Source: Arabidopsis thaliana (Eukaryota > Streptophyta > Magnoliopsida > Brassicales > Brassicaceae). Taken from it: a stretch of 64,000 nt of DNA. A program made the translations under genes and the position numbers. The stretch lies in NCBI RefSeq assembly GCF_000001735.4, contig NC_003076.8, positions 6,944,001-7,008,000 on the forward strand, read 5' to 3'. The notes below the pieces were generated by a model. That model did not search any database. It was given only the letters and a program-made list of their open reading frames with translations, and had not been told where the DNA came from. Positions 38,211-51,111 of this stretch are shown here, in pieces; position 1 is the first letter of the stretch; every line of letters starts with the position of its first letter.

Positions 38211-39547
38211 TAAAAGTATCTCAATAGATGCAAAATGGAGTTCTCATTATTGGTTCTCTTAAAAAAGAGTTGAAAAATAAATCAAAATGGATTAAAAGAG
38301 AGAGAGAGCTGTCTCTTTTGAGAGAGTTTTTGAGAGAGATGAGAGACGATGATGTGGTGCCTTATCATTGGTTAATTGTTTTTAACAAAAAAAGCAAAAA
38401 AAGCGTGAAAGCTTCTCCTGATTCTATCTTGATCATTGTTTCTAATCATGTCGATGTTTTGACTTACATTGCTTGGAAACTCTCTAATTTTCAGGTGAAT
38501 CGAGTTCTTGGATCTGGTATACTAATCTTCTCGGTTCCGATTCTTAATCGCAGATCATCTCGATGTTAATGCTCTAGATGTAAAGGTCAGCTTCTATCTA
38601 AATTAGGGATTTGTGTAATAAAGCTGTGCTTTTTTTGGTTATAGACTGCGATTAAGGAGTGATTAGCTTGCTTTTATATGGTTTAGTCATTAGTGTGATA
38701 AAAATCTATGCTTCTGTTGTTTAATACTGCAGCTACAGAAGTGTCGAAGAGTTTCACATAGACTTTCATCTCAACTACTTATGGTTTTTTGCCTTATTCG
38801 TTTTCAGGTTATCTTTGTGTGAAGAAGTTGCAGGTTTGGTTTGAAAAATTGCAGCTTTTAATTTTTTGAGTTATAGATTGCAGGTTTTGGTGAACTAATT
38901 TGCATGTTTTGGTTTGAGAAATTGCAGGTTTCTGCAAGGTTTGGTTTAAGAATACGAAGCAGCACTACCTTCTTTCCAATAACTGAAAGATAGTGAAGAT
39001 GGAGGTTGAGTTGTAGGTTTCATGAGTTGCAAGTGTTTAATGAGTTACAGTTTTTTCTTATCAATGATTTGAGACTTTGAGTAGTTGCAGGTTTTCAATT
39101 TGAGACTTTGAATTCATGTATCAATATTCCAGTTTGTTTTCTGCAATGTTTCAGCCATATCTTAACAAAGTTTAAAATCTTGAGATAGTTCTTTGTGAGG
39201 CAGAGGAAATTATTTCAACTCAGATATTATCAGATGCAAAGATGACAACTAATCTCTCCCTAGAGACCGACCATATCATGATTTTATTACACTAATTGGT
39301 TGTTTAACAACAAAATCAACTGAAATTTTCACACTATTACAACAATTTCAACATCAAACATTTCAACATTTCAATTTCAAAATCAATAGAATTTTTTTCC
39401 CTGAGAACTCCACAAAGAGAGATTACCATTGGACTTTACAAAATTAAAAAAAATAACATAAGTTCTCATCTCTTCAAATTCAAAATTTTATTCTTAAAAA
39501 AATGGTGAGAACCCAATAGAGGGCTCTCACTATTGGAGATGCTCTAA
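38211..39547. mobile_element. Non-autonomous TIR element, PIF/Harbinger-like, with TAA target duplication
   Basis: The element spans 38214-39544 (1331 bp), flanked by TAA on both sides (38211-38213 and 39545-39547). The left end reads AAGTATCTCAATAG; the reverse complement of the right end reads GAGCATCTCCAATAG. Subterminal sequences also match (ATTGGTTCTC at the left, ATTGGGTTCTC inverted at the right). No transposase is visible; one short ORF (38228-38569) carries no domain. Inside, GCAGGTTTGGTTTGA-like phrases recur at 38830-38950. A 3-bp TWA duplication and GAGCATCTCC-type ends fit PIF/Harbinger. Family assignment is by resemblance only. Confidence 0.7.
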
Positions 39548-40378
39548 TGATACTATAATTCTGATTCGAAATTGCATAACTCAAGATATGTTGGAAAAGC
39601 TAGTCACTTTTACTATGTGCAAGAATGAGATAGTTAAGTTTCAAATAATGTTTTAGCTTCAAGTTACATCTACCTAGACATGTTATACAGGTAAAATAAA
39701 ATAAACATGTTATGTAGGTAAATAAAACAAAACAACAGTTTACTATATGTTTTTATAAGAAAAAATAACTATATGATCTCATATGGAATCTGAATCTATT
39801 TCTCGATTATTTTTGAGTTTTTTTTTTTAATTTTAAATCAAGGCATATGCGCAAAAAAAAAAATTGTATTTGTTATATTATGATAAGACCGGACAAAAAA
39901 ATTAGAATGAGAGCAACTCCAATATTTTGGATTTGCACATAAATGAGAAAGAGAGATTGAAGATGATAGATAACATTTTTGTCTGTACTATTCATCAAAT
40001 TGTTTATGCTGTCTATTTACCAATTAAATAGTCATGATATGAACTCAAATTATGGTAATTTTCACAAATTCATTCACACAAAAAATTGCCAAGAAATTTA
40101 AAGAAGCAACACCTTTGTTGCATTGATAAGAGATATTCAAATGTTCGTATCTCATTTTAGCTTTAGAAATGCCCACTCACACCAATAATTAATCAAGTTG
40201 CCGTTTATTAAATCTTAAGCTTTTGAAGACTTTTGTCACAGAAATAGATACTTAGCATCTTTGTCACTAAGCTTTTAAAGTCTTTATCAAAAAAAGATTG
40301 ACACTTAGCATCTTCATCTACATAAGTGTTGGATATATATAAGGATTAAGAGGTCAGGCACGAGTGTGTATAGACGTC
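39548..40378. other. AT-rich upstream region of the LURP-one-related gene
   Basis: No gene seen. GAGCAACTCCAAT at 39911 resembles the end of the neighbouring element, but no matching inverted end was found. TATATATAAGG at about 40333-40343 is a likely TATA box for the downstream gene, about 40 bases before its ATG. Confidence 0.5.
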
Positions 40379-41205
40379 ATGGGTGCGAGAAGCAGCCAGA
40401 CTGTGGATCCAGTGTTGAGCCGGAGATACTCATCGGAATCAGAGACAGTACTAGTGGTGCGACGACGACCGCCTATGGTGAACGGAGGAGGATTCGTAGT
40501 GAGCAATAGCAAACAAGTAGTAGTATTTAGAGTTGATGGGTGTGGAGTTCTTGGAACTAAAGGCAAACTTCTCTTGAGAAATGGTGATGGTAATGATTTG
40601 CTTCTCATCCGCAAAATGGTAACCAACTTTATGTTTTTGCTTAGTTTAGATCATTTCTGTTTAATTACAATGAAACGAGTGCATAATGTTACTCTTATTT
40701 GGTTAAAGGGAGGAATAGTGCAGGCACTGAACATGGTACACAACAAATGGGAAGGTTTTGGCTATGACAATGAAGGAACAGAGAGGTTAGTTTTCACCTT
40801 GAAAGATCCAAAAGATTCATGTCTTGTTCAAAACAGTTCAATCAAAATCTTAGTTCACGGTAAACCCCCGAAGATATCATCAACTCGCAACAACTACGTA
40901 GAGATCAAAGGCTCTTTTGCAGAGAGAGCTTGTAACATCATGGATTCAGATGGCAAAGCCATAGCTAAGGTAATAATAAATCTTACAATTTCTGACAAAT
41001 TGTGTTGAAAAAAATGGTCTTAAAGTCGTAGAGGATATTGCTAAATAACTGAAAACAGGTGAGAATAGAGAAAGAGATGGAGGAAATGGTGGGGAATAAG
41101 AAGGATCTGTATCATGTAATTGTCAAACCAAATGTGGACCAATCTTTCATCGTCGGTCTCATTGCTATACTCGACTATATTCATGGCGAATCTACCATCT
41201 GCTAG
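40379..41205 (+). CDS. LOR16: LURP-one-related protein (DUF567, tubby-like fold)
   Basis: Three exons (40379-40618, 40709-40969, 41059-41205) encode 215 aa. The protein covers the LOR domain: SETVLVVRRRPPMVNGGGFVV, the VDGCGVLGTKGKLLLRNGDGNDLLLIRK block, a middle beta region (WEGFGYDN), and the C-terminal DLYHVIVKPNVDQSFIVGLIAILDYI helix. LOR proteins have a tubby/scramblase-like 12-stranded barrel; one member, LURP1, contributes to resistance to an oomycete, while most are uncharacterised. The ATG at 40379 is preferred because the upstream extension starts with GTG. Intron 1 (90 bases) is in frame and has no stop. The symbol is from memory. Confidence 0.9.
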
Positions 41206-41480
41206 ATCTACTTATCTCTATCTATGTCACTGAATGTGATAACATTAAACCATACCATGTAACAATGGACATTGCAAGTGTTGAAATTTTTGCTTGTAGC
41301 TGAAGAATTCTGGCTAAATCATAAGAATTCAGATTTGCATATACTCAAGAAACACATTTAGATTGGATTATTTTGTTACAAAGCAACTAATCATACAGAA
41401 ACAAACAACAATACAAACATCAATTATCAAACACACCTTTTTTGAGATTTTTCCGATTTTGATTTTATTATCAATCATTA

Positions 41481-41921
41481 TCAAGCACATGGACATGGAT
41501 CATCCGTGGCGGTATCAGCACCGCCGTCATCAGATCTAAAAACAGCGTATCCGGCGGTTAATCCGACGACAATCGCGATGAAAACACCTCCGTTGAAAGA
41601 CATAGCTGCAAGCATCAGCAAGTAACCGATCGCTGCGTTGACGCCGAAAAGAAGAACCGAAGCAGCTTTAGCGGCGGATCTGGTACCGGATTTAGGGATA
41701 AGAGGCGCGGAGACGCCGGAGGAAGAGCGAGGCGGTGGAGGAGCACGACGGGAGGAAGAAAGGGATTTGAATTGGATGCGGCGATTCTCGAGGTATTGAT
41801 AGAAAGCGGAGAAGACGAAGCAAGCGATTAAAGTGAGGATGTAACTAAGCCATGAGTCAGTTTTCCAGAAATCGAAGAGAATTGTGGCTTTGATTCCCCA
41901 GTAGAAGGTCATGTGCATCAT
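41481..41921 (-). CDS. COPT5: Copper transporter COPT5 (CTR family)
   Basis: An intronless frame of 146 aa with three membrane segments (about 23-42, 87-107 and 110-128). CTR hallmarks are the Met-rich N-terminus MMHM, M103xxxM107 (MLAAM) in TM2, G120xxxG124 in TM3 and a CPC motif (Cys143, Cys145) near the C-terminus. CTR proteins form trimers conducting Cu(I). COPT5 is known from the tonoplast and prevacuolar compartment, where it exports stored copper. It is convergent with the LURP-one gene (275 bases between stops) and divergent from the M28 peptidase gene. Confidence 0.97.
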   Translation of the reverse strand: MMHMTFYWGIKATILFDFWKTDSWLSYILTLIACFVFSAFYQYLENRRIQFKSLSSSRRAPPPPRSSSGVSAPLIPKSGTRSAAKAASVLLFGVNAAIGYLLMLAAMSFNGGVFIAIVVGLTAGYAVFRSDDGGADTATDDPCPCA

Positions 41922-42401
41922 CTTTGCGAGCTTGATTTGAGCTGCTTTGATTGGAAGATAAAACGATGAAGCTGTTGGGATTGGGAAGAGGTTTGGTTTG
42001 TTGAATTATTGATTAGAAGATACGTTTCTTCGTGGGCTCACATTATAGTCCAGTGGGCTTACAATAACACAAGGCTTCATATATTTTAGTGCAGCTACTG
42101 CCGCTAAAAAGTCAAAGTGGTATTTACGTAAATAAGTGCAATCTAAGGGGCATTTGTAATCAACTCTTCCTTTGTTGTCAAAAAAAAAAAAAAAAATCTC
42201 GTCTTCGTCGTCATCATCATCAAGCTGATTTTTTCTATTTGTCCCATTCAAATTCAATAGTGTTAACCTGATTCTGGTAAAAACCCTTGCTTTATAGCTT
42301 TTGACGACTCCAACCTTGGAACAGATGTTGTCTCTGTAGACAGTGAGACCTGTTTCTGTTTCCATTACCAGAGTTCTGAGTCGATCCAAAATCCGGAGAC
42401 G
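41922..42401. promoter_or_regulatory. Shared bidirectional promoter, COPT5 / M28 peptidase
   Basis: Only 480 bases separate the two divergent ATGs. GTGGGCTC (about 42032) and GTGGGCTT (about 42053) are Site II-like motifs, a common mark of plant bidirectional promoters. A T-rich leader and an A-tract (42180-42196) follow on the peptidase side. No clear TATA box is seen for either gene. Confidence 0.55.
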
Positions 42402-45400
42402 ATGAGGAAGCGTCATCCAAAGGCATCAGATTTAACAGAGCCATCTTCTTCGAGTAAAGAAACTGATGCTTCTTCTGATAAAGATGCTCTCGATAAGGAA
42501 GTGCAGGCTGATGTTAAAAGATCAGGGAAAGTATGGTTGTCAGTGTTGATTTTGATCACTTACTCATCTTGGTTTGTTTACAATTATCAGCTTGGGAATT
42601 TACCTAAACCCTTAACCGCAAAACAAGCTGGTAAAAGGGGTTTCTCTGAAATTGAAGCAATCAAACATGTTAAAGCTTTGACTCAGTTTGGTCCTCATCC
42701 TGTTTCTTCTGATGCTCTTGTCCATGCCCTTGAGGTTTTGTTTCTTTTTAGTTATTTTTTCCATTTTTTTCTTGATTTGGGTGTGTACTCAGAATTTGTT
42801 ATTTGTTCGTCTCTGTAGTATGTATTGGCAGAAGTTGAGAAAGTTAAAGAAACAGCTCATTGGGAAGTTGATGTGAATGTTGATTTCTTTGAATCCAAAT
42901 TTGGTGTAAATCGTTTGGTTGGTGGTCTTTTTAAGGGGAAGTCACTTGTGTATTCTGATATAAGTCACATTGTACTAAGAATCTTGCCTAAATATGAATC
43001 AGACGCTGGAGACAATGCTATTCTTGTCTCTTCTCACATTGATACTGTCTTCACAACGTATGTTGCTTCATCTCCTATCCGTTGATTTTGGATTATTGTT
43101 CACCATTTTGCTACTATCAAGTGTGTGTGTTAAATTTGTTTGTGAATGTATGAAGAGGTGGGGCTGGAGATTGTAGTTCATGTGTAGCTGTAATGCTGGA
43201 ACTAGCTCGATCTGCTTCCCAATCAGCTCATGGATTCAAGAATTCGATTATATTCTTGTTCAATACTGGAGAGGAAGAAGGTCTTAATGGCGCTCATAGC
43301 TTTATAACTCAGGTATATATGATACACTGACCTTAATGGCTTTGAGTTTGATGTGATTCCCTCTCTCTCTTAACTTTGACTTGGTCGGATTGATCGGATT
43401 AGATATCTTAATTCCTCAACTTATGGTTTCTGATTCACATTGTGAATTACTGATGCAGCATCCATGGAGTTCCACTGTTCGTTTAGCTATTGATTTAGAG
43501 GCCATGGGTACGGGTGGAAAGTCCAGTATTTTTCAGGTATAATCTTATGCACTACCTCTCGTTCATCACAGTTTTTAATATAAACTATAAGAGATACTTA
43601 GTAAGAAGTACAATGTCTTTTCATCATGTGAGTTTCCCCCTTCCTTGTAAAACATCAAAAGGAATTGGTATGAAAACAAATTGCATGTGAAGGGTTTTTG
43701 TAATTTTTACTCAATTTTGGCTATGGTCTTTATTCTTTTTTTTTTGGGAGTTAAGTTCTTATACTGAACGTAATTACTATTGTTTGGTGCCTTGTACGTG
43801 AAAGAGGAACCCGGTTTTCAAATTGTTTCTCTTTACTCCAAGTGTGAATTCCGACCTTCTGATTGTTGTTATCTTCCCGGTATAGGCTGGCCCGAGTCCG
43901 TGGGCTATTGAGAATTTTGCTTTAGCCGCAAAATATCCATCTGGTCAAATCATCGGACAGGTATGTACTTTCAACTGATGTTTCTTTCCCCTCTTACTGG
44001 TATATACAGTATCTATATGTCAATGCTAATGCTTTACTATGACAGGATCTGTTCACTTCTGGAATCATAAAATCTGCGACTGATTTCCAAGTATACAAGG
44101 AGGTTGCTGGTCTATCAGGGTTGGACTTTGCTTTTGCAGATAATACTGCTGTCTATCACACTAAGGTTTTTCCCTTTTTTGTTTTACATGATGTTCTTCA
44201 CTTCTTCTTGTTTTGATCCCAGTTTAGATGTCTAATATGTCATTGCTTGCGTCGCAGAACGATAAGATAGAACTAATAAAACCAGGATCGCTCCAGCATC
44301 TTGGGGAAAATATGCTTGCTTTCCTCCTTCGGGTTGCTTCATCTTCTGATCTGCCAAAGGATAAAACGCTCCAGGGAGAGGAAAGATCCAACCCGGACTC
44401 AGCTGTCTATTTTGACGTTTTGGTGATTACAGAACTAACTCTGTTGTTATAATCTATTAAGATATGTACTTACATAGCTTTTTCTTTGTCATGTCCTAAT
44501 GGCGCTCCTTTATTTCTATGTCAATTTTTAGGGGAAGTATATGATTGTATACCGGCAAAGTTTGGCGACGATGCTATATGTTTCAGTGATCATGCAATCG
44601 ATTCTTATATGGGTTTTGTCTGTGTTCATGGGTGGTTATCCGGCTGTTGTGTCGCTGATTTTGTCGTGTTTGAGTATTATCCTCTCATGGATATTCTCAG
44701 TAGCTTTCTCGGTAGCTGTTGCATTCATATTGCCATGGATTTCCTCGTCACCTGTGCCGTTTGCTTCTAACCCATGGATGGTAGTTGGATTGTTTGTGTC
44801 GCCTGCGATTTTGGGGTCAATAAGTGGTCAGCATGTGGCCTTTATTTTCCTTCGAAAGAAATCTTCGAACAGAAATTCAAACAAAATGCAAGTCTCACCA
44901 AGACTACGAGATAATTTGGCCAGGCTGGAGGCTGAAAGATGGCTATTTAAATCTGGTTTTATACAGTGGCTTGTTCTTCTGGCCTTGGGAACCTATTATA
45001 AACTTGGATCGACTTACCTCGCTCTGGTTTGGCTAGTTCCTCCTGCATTTGCATGTAAGGCTATCTTTTCTTTGTTTGATATAATGAGGGATATTACTTT
45101 TACTGATCAGGCTAACCACATTCATTGAAGACGTTGAAAGAGTATATACCCTTTAGAGCTATCCTAAGTTTAACTTAATCAAACCTAATGGTTGTCCAGA
45201 TGGATTGCTCGAGGCAACTTTATCTCCAATCCGACTGCCAAAGCCCCTCAAACTTGCAACTCTGCTTATCAGCCTGGCTGTACCAATTTTGGTTTCATCT
45301 GGCAGTTTTATCCAGTTGACAGGCACAATGATCGGCATGCTCATTCGATTTGACAGGTAAACTGATAGGCACTATATTGTGAGATGCTTGATACATATGG

Positions 45401-46947
45401 ATAAACAATAAATAATAATATAAATAGGTAGGAGTCTTTTTGATCATTGGGACTTGGGAGCCTTAGGAATTTGGGAGATATTAGGAACTCTAAAACAAAC
45501 AATAACTGATCAATTCACCTAAATTGGTTCTCCATGTTCTTCCTTTGAAAAATAAAGACAGTTCTGCTTTCTGTTCCTATCATAAACAGGCTAAATTCTT
45601 GCCTAAACTTAGAAAGTGAAATAAAATGTGCATACTATGTTGGAGCAGGGTTGAAATAAATCCATGGAGCGGTAATTAGTTTTTAGCTCGCAGCTGTCCA
45701 AGTAAACATGGCGACTAAAGAAAAAAAGTCAGAATGCGGTTGCTGCTATGGGAATTAATAGTTCTGTGAATCTCTTTCTTATTTAGCATTCAACAAACCT
45801 TATATTGTAGCTGTTGTTTTTGGTATTTTTGTGTGTAGTAACCCAGGAGTAACTCCAGAATGGCTAGGCAGTGCATTGATCGCTGTTGCTATTGCTACTT
45901 TCATAAGTCTGTCCATGGTATACCTGCTGGCCTATATTCATCTCTCCGGTAATGCTCTACTCCAAAACTTTGTTATGGAACCTATCACAATAATTACAAA
46001 CTTTAGGTTGATTAAGCATAATAATTCCTGCCAAACTTGTGGTCTCCAGGTGCAAAAAAGTCGATTGTCACAGCATTATGCATTATCACTGCCCTCTCTC
46101 TTGCTCTTGTATCTTCTGGTGTTCTTCCTGCATTTACTGAGGATACTGCAAGAGCAGTAAATGTATGCCCCTTTGATTCTCGTTCCAGTGGATTTATTTT
46201 ATTTTATTTCTGTTGTGTTGCTACTTTTAAGTTATTCAAACATTATGGGACTCAGCGTTTCGATATATGGTTGTACACATGTAGGTAGTACATGTTGTGG
46301 ATACAAGCGGGCAAGATCAAGTGGCGTTTATATCACTATTCTCAAACACTCCTGGAAACCTAAACATGGAAGCAGAGCAAATCAAAGAAGGGTTCAGATG
46401 TGGTAGAGAGAATAAGATTGATTTTGTCAGTTTTGAAGCTAAATACAATTGTGTGACCAAGAAGGACGCAGAGGTTGGATGGGACAAACACGATATTCCA
46501 GTTCTGCGTGTCATAAACGACAAAGAAAGAGAAGGGGGAAGAGTCATAGCGGTTTCAATGGACACAGGAGGCTCATCGCGCTGGACACTTCGCATTGACA
46601 TGGATGAAATAGAAGACTTTACAATGCAAGTAGGTGAGGAGGAAGAAGAAGAGTTGATGATAGAACGAGGCGAGAAAAGCAGCAATGAAGAAGGATGGCA
46701 TCAAATTCAATTCGCAGGTGGGAAAAAGGCACCAACTAGCTTTGTTCTCAAACTTTACAAGGAGGAAGAAGTATCTGATGATAAGAAGAAGCAAAGACCT
46801 CTCTTGAAACTCAGAACTGACTTGAACCGTCGCACTCCACAAGTCCAAAGGGTTCTCGAAAGACTTCCTCCATTTTGCACAATGTTTGGCAAATCCACTT
46901 CTCCTTTTACTCTCGCCTTTCTTGCTTCTCTTCCTTACACCAAATAA
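42402..46947 (+). CDS. ER-type membrane M28 metallopeptidase
   Basis: Twelve exons (42402-42734, 42819-43057, 43156-43312, 43459-43536, 43886-43960, 44046-44165, 44258-44422, 44532-45054, 45200-45356, 45839-45948, 46050-46162, 46285-46947) close in frame to 910 aa. A cytosolic N-terminus and one membrane segment (about residues 45-63) precede a luminal M28 zinc peptidase domain (about 90-350). Its expected ligands are present: His184, Asp196, catalytic Glu230 with Glu231 (NTGEEEG), Glu257 and His332. A multi-pass membrane region (about 390-680) and a soluble C-terminal domain follow. The layout is that of ERMP1 and vacuolar Pff1-type proteases; substrate unknown. No damage seen. Confidence 0.93.
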
Positions 46948-49331
46948 AACTTCTCCACTCACTTGGCTTTTTGCTAACGCATTTTGTAATAAAGTCTTTT
47001 TATGTTGTTGACATCAAAAGCACGAGTTAAAGTCCCTGAGAGTAAATGAAACATAAGCAGATGAATAAAGAGAACGTAAACGACCAAATATTCTCATTTC
47101 TCAAACTCATAGATGATTTCCGATAATTATACCTGAAAATTCAAATTAGCATTTGTGTTACTAACTTTATTTTTTTATTTTTTTATTTTTTTTGGTAAAA
47201 TTGTGTTACTAACTTACTATACTAAAAGTTCGTCAAATCCTATAGTTTGATCGTTACATACTCTAAGTAAGAGATGCTATTTTATGGAACATGGTAGGTA
47301 CAGATCTTGGTGGGTATACTCAAAGATATTCGTGAAAGGAGCTCGAGATATTTTTAACAAAAGCAACAAAAATTGACCATAAAATTAAGGAAAAAGAAAC
47401 AAGAAAAAAACATGGAATTGTCTTTATTTTTATAAGAAAATTAAGAGACAAATAGAGAACAAAATGACAGGTTAGAGAGTGTATAGGACAAGTGGGCAAC
47501 AAAGTGAAGAGGAAGGACCCCATTACGCCACACAAATAGGGAAGTGATGTGAAAACATAACAAATGAACATTTGTGTCTCCTTATCATACCAAAGCTGGA
47601 CATATCCGCATGTGCCATGCATTCATATATACGCTCATATGTGTTTACAAAATTGGATCTAAGAGACTACTAGGTGTTAGGCTAATCTTAGGGCTAACAA
47701 ATACTGCAAATCTATATGGTAGTGATACGAAAAATGGTTTCTGGTCTACTGATATTTTTCAATTGTCTAGTGACCGGTCATGTGGCATATATTCCGTTAA
47801 AAAAAAAAAATCATTAGCAAGCATTTTTCTGAGTACACACATTGAGAACAGAAGTACAATTCACTAGACAACATCTCATGTAATCATCTCTTTTGATGAT
47901 ATATAATATATGATTAAGGGATAATTGTGACATATATATAGTTCAAAATTGATGAATTCAAGTTGCATGAAAAAACAAGGTATTAACAAGTTGTTTCAGC
48001 TTAAAACTCATCTTAAAAGAATAAATTATATGGTTTTAGAGCTCTACCACTAGGTCCACTAGATAACTAGAATATCCACTTTTAACTATAATGGAATTTA
48101 ATTCAAATCTTTTATCAGAATCATAAGTTCTAGAAATAATTATGCACTATTACTGGAGTTCATGAATATGCATGGGTAAACCTTAAAGTTTGAAACCCTT
48201 TTATGTCCATTTGTTTGGGGTTTTTTTGGTTTTTTTTTTGAACTTTGTGTGTATACAGTATATGCAATTTATGTATAGGTTATCTTAAGTACCCAATAAT
48301 ATAAGTGGCATGCATGATTAATGATGCATGCAAATAACAAAAACTGTAGTGGTTTTCTCTCTCAGAATTAATATCCATTACATAAGTCGCTTCAGTTTCC
48401 AGTGTTTATCATTAACCCACACTGCTTCAATTTTCAGCGCCCTCCTTTTCTTTCGGGAAACTAACCATATATTGGGTTTAATTTGGCTTTGATGGAGTTT
48501 TAGCCAATTTTTAGTTATAGTTTGTTGTGTTGGATCAAAACAATATTTGGTTATGATCAGAAATAAACTTCGACCGGACAGACAATTTGATTTGCGGTTT
48601 AACCATGTACATCGGCTGAATTTGGCCGAGTTGCATCAATTATTTGTAACCAAGTCATATCAACTTTATTAACCTTAAAACCAAAAAACAAATCAGATCA
48701 ACTAGTCAAACTCAATCGGATCAAATGGGACATATTATATGACCTAGCTTCGACAGTTGAGATATGAAATCAGAAGAATCTTTTTTACTATGATGATTAA
48801 GCAAAAGAAAGTTTCTTGATATTTAAAAGTCGGTAAGATTTCGAGTTTATATATCTAAATATAAGCATTGCGTCACTAATTTTATCAATCTAAACTAATT
48901 TTTCTTTAATTGTCAACAACATGCACATCCTACCGAATTTGAACGAGATCAATGTTTTACAGATTTGTTTGTTTTATCTTCTCTTCATTAGCTACTTGAG
49001 TTTTTATATTTCTTAACCCTAATATACAATTAATTACAGTAGATTATCTTTGTAAAAGCATTTCAAATTAATAAAAAATAATAGAGATTAAGCAACCCAA
49101 ATTAAAGAATAAAGAACACAGAACATGAGCTTTACTCATTTTATTTTATTTTGAACTGATGAGCTTTGCTCATTTTTACACCATTTGATTAACTCAAATA
49201 TGAAGAAAGGCTAACGTCATAGGAAACTTAATCCTCGGATTCCAACTCTTTCTTCACCTTCTAAAATGATGCAAATAATCTTAAACCAAAAAAGTAAAAA
49301 ACAAATTTACAAAAACTAACAAGATTATTGA
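46948..49331. other. 2.4-kb intergenic region, no gene seen
   Basis: After the M28 gene 3' sequence (AATAAAG near 46988) the DNA is AT-rich with T-tracts (47168-47200, 48220-48240). No ORF with recognisable domains, RNA gene or transposon end was found. The right end is the 3' region of the DUF1677 gene. Confidence 0.5.
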
Positions 49332-49793
49332 TCAAGCAGAGAGAGACGGGAAACAACTCCCAGATCGGAGAAGCGACCGTCGTGACTCTACGCCGTCGAT
49401 CCCCGGCAAAGCTCCACTCGAGCTTGTCCTCGTATTGGTTCTCCGTGGAGAGCCATCAAGACTCCGCCGTAGAATCCTACCAATGACGGATATCGGATCT
49501 TCCTCTTCATCGGGACTCCAAGAACGGAAACGGTGGCAAAACGTCGTGTGACGGCGGAGAGCCTCCTCGACGGAGATACGAGTGGAAGATCGAACCACCT
49601 CGTCTTTTACCGCTTCCGCACAAAGCCCACAAAGCCAGTGTCCCTTATGCCGTTCTTTGACACGGTTGATGTAAGCTGGCGTACACTCTTCAGCGAAACC
49701 GCACGTGTCGCACGTGACAGACTCCACCGCCGGCAACGAAGACGATGGCTTTGTGTTAGTATCGGTGGCTGACGATGATGATGATGATGACAT
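49332..49793 (-). CDS. DUF1677 family protein, Cys-rich motif
   Basis: An intronless frame of 153 aa. After a Ser/Thr-rich N-terminus comes the DUF1677 core, residues 24-75: Cys28 and Cys31 (CDTC), Cys37, then HWLCGLC with Cys55 and Cys58, a possible zinc-binding set, followed by AEAVKDEV and a helix ending FCHRFRS. The C-terminal third is basic, Ser/Arg-rich and probably disordered (RILRRSLDGSPRR). The family is plant-specific with no established biochemical function. Confidence 0.9.
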   Translation of the reverse strand: MSSSSSSSATDTNTKPSSSLPAVESVTCDTCGFAEECTPAYINRVKERHKGHWLCGLCAEAVKDEVVRSSTRISVEEALRRHTTFCHRFRSWSPDEEEDPISVIGRILRRSLDGSPRRTNTRTSSSGALPGIDGVESRRSLLRSGSCFPSLSA

Positions 49794-51111
49794 GATTTGT
49801 TTTGTGGAAAATGAGATTGAGAGACTAATAAAATTTTCTGTTACGAGTCTCTGGCTTTAAGGTTATATCATATACAGATACAGGTGGTTTTTATTGGATG
49901 TATATATAGATCATACATGGAGACATATGTCTCTGTTTTTTTTTTTTTTTTTTGAGAAAATTATTATTATTTGTATGTTAAATAATGTGAGGTTGGAGGA
50001 GGATTTGGCTTCATGTGAGTGAGATAATGTGGCGAGAAACCTTTTGTTTGTTTCTTGAAATTATGCATGTGGGTGTGGATGGATAATTATTGAATTTTGT
50101 TTTGAGTAAGTCATAAATTCATAAAATAATTATGCAATCTTGCTGTTAAATATATTCATTTTTTCACTCGACTCTATTAATCTAAACTTGTATATACTGT
50201 ATTCAGTTAATATTTTGTCATATCTTTGTAATTTGTTGAGTCTATATTCTTATAAGATTCTCTTTGTACTCGTATAGTAATAACTGAAAGAGAGAGATAG
50301 TAATAAGCATATTAAAATGGAATCAATAAGAATGAGCAAATAGTGCAACTTGTTGTGGCAACAAGTGAAACTTTTTGAACTCATTGTGAGGCGAAGAGGT
50401 AGTTAAAGAGTAGCATTTGTTACTTGCTAATGGCCAATGACTCGACTTAGTTGATCAGTGATAAGTATAATGGCAGTTATATGGTTGCTTGAAAGTTGAA
50501 GCAATATGTATATTGAGAATGATAAAATGTGGACCTGAAATTGAGGTTATCCGTCGTAGGATCGATGTGAATGTAAAACGGATGAAAAAAAAAGATTTGT
50601 GGTTACATAAAAAGAAGTGAGGTGGTCCATGTTTTCTCAATGGCAATAGTTGAGAAGGTACCTAGTCCTTGAAGCAATACTCGATTGGTGAAGTATGAAT
50701 TTGGTTAACATCCAATTGGGTGTATTAACCAGATTTCCAAGTCTGTAAATGAAAAATCGATATACTAATGGGATACAGTAATAATTTCATAGAGGCTAAA
50801 AGATCTTGATTGTTTGTTGCGCTAATCGTTGCGTCTATATATGTTTAAATCTTGTGTATATTTGTTCTTAATTAATTTGAAGGAATTTTTTTTTTCAATT
50901 ATAAACATATACTAGATTTTGACCCGCGGTATGCTAGGTTTTTAATAAAATTTGTTATATAAAATGTATATGTAGATATTTGTTTTATTAATATTGTTTA
51001 CTTTGTTTAGTGTTTAAGATAATGTATATATAGATTTTAATTGTTATATTTAGGATTTCACCCGTAGTATATCGTTTCGTATTACTATCGATCTAAACCC
51101 GTCATACCATC

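Noticed and set aside
38228..38569. 113-residue ORF in the 38-kb element
   Set aside because: No transposase or other domain; inside a non-autonomous element.
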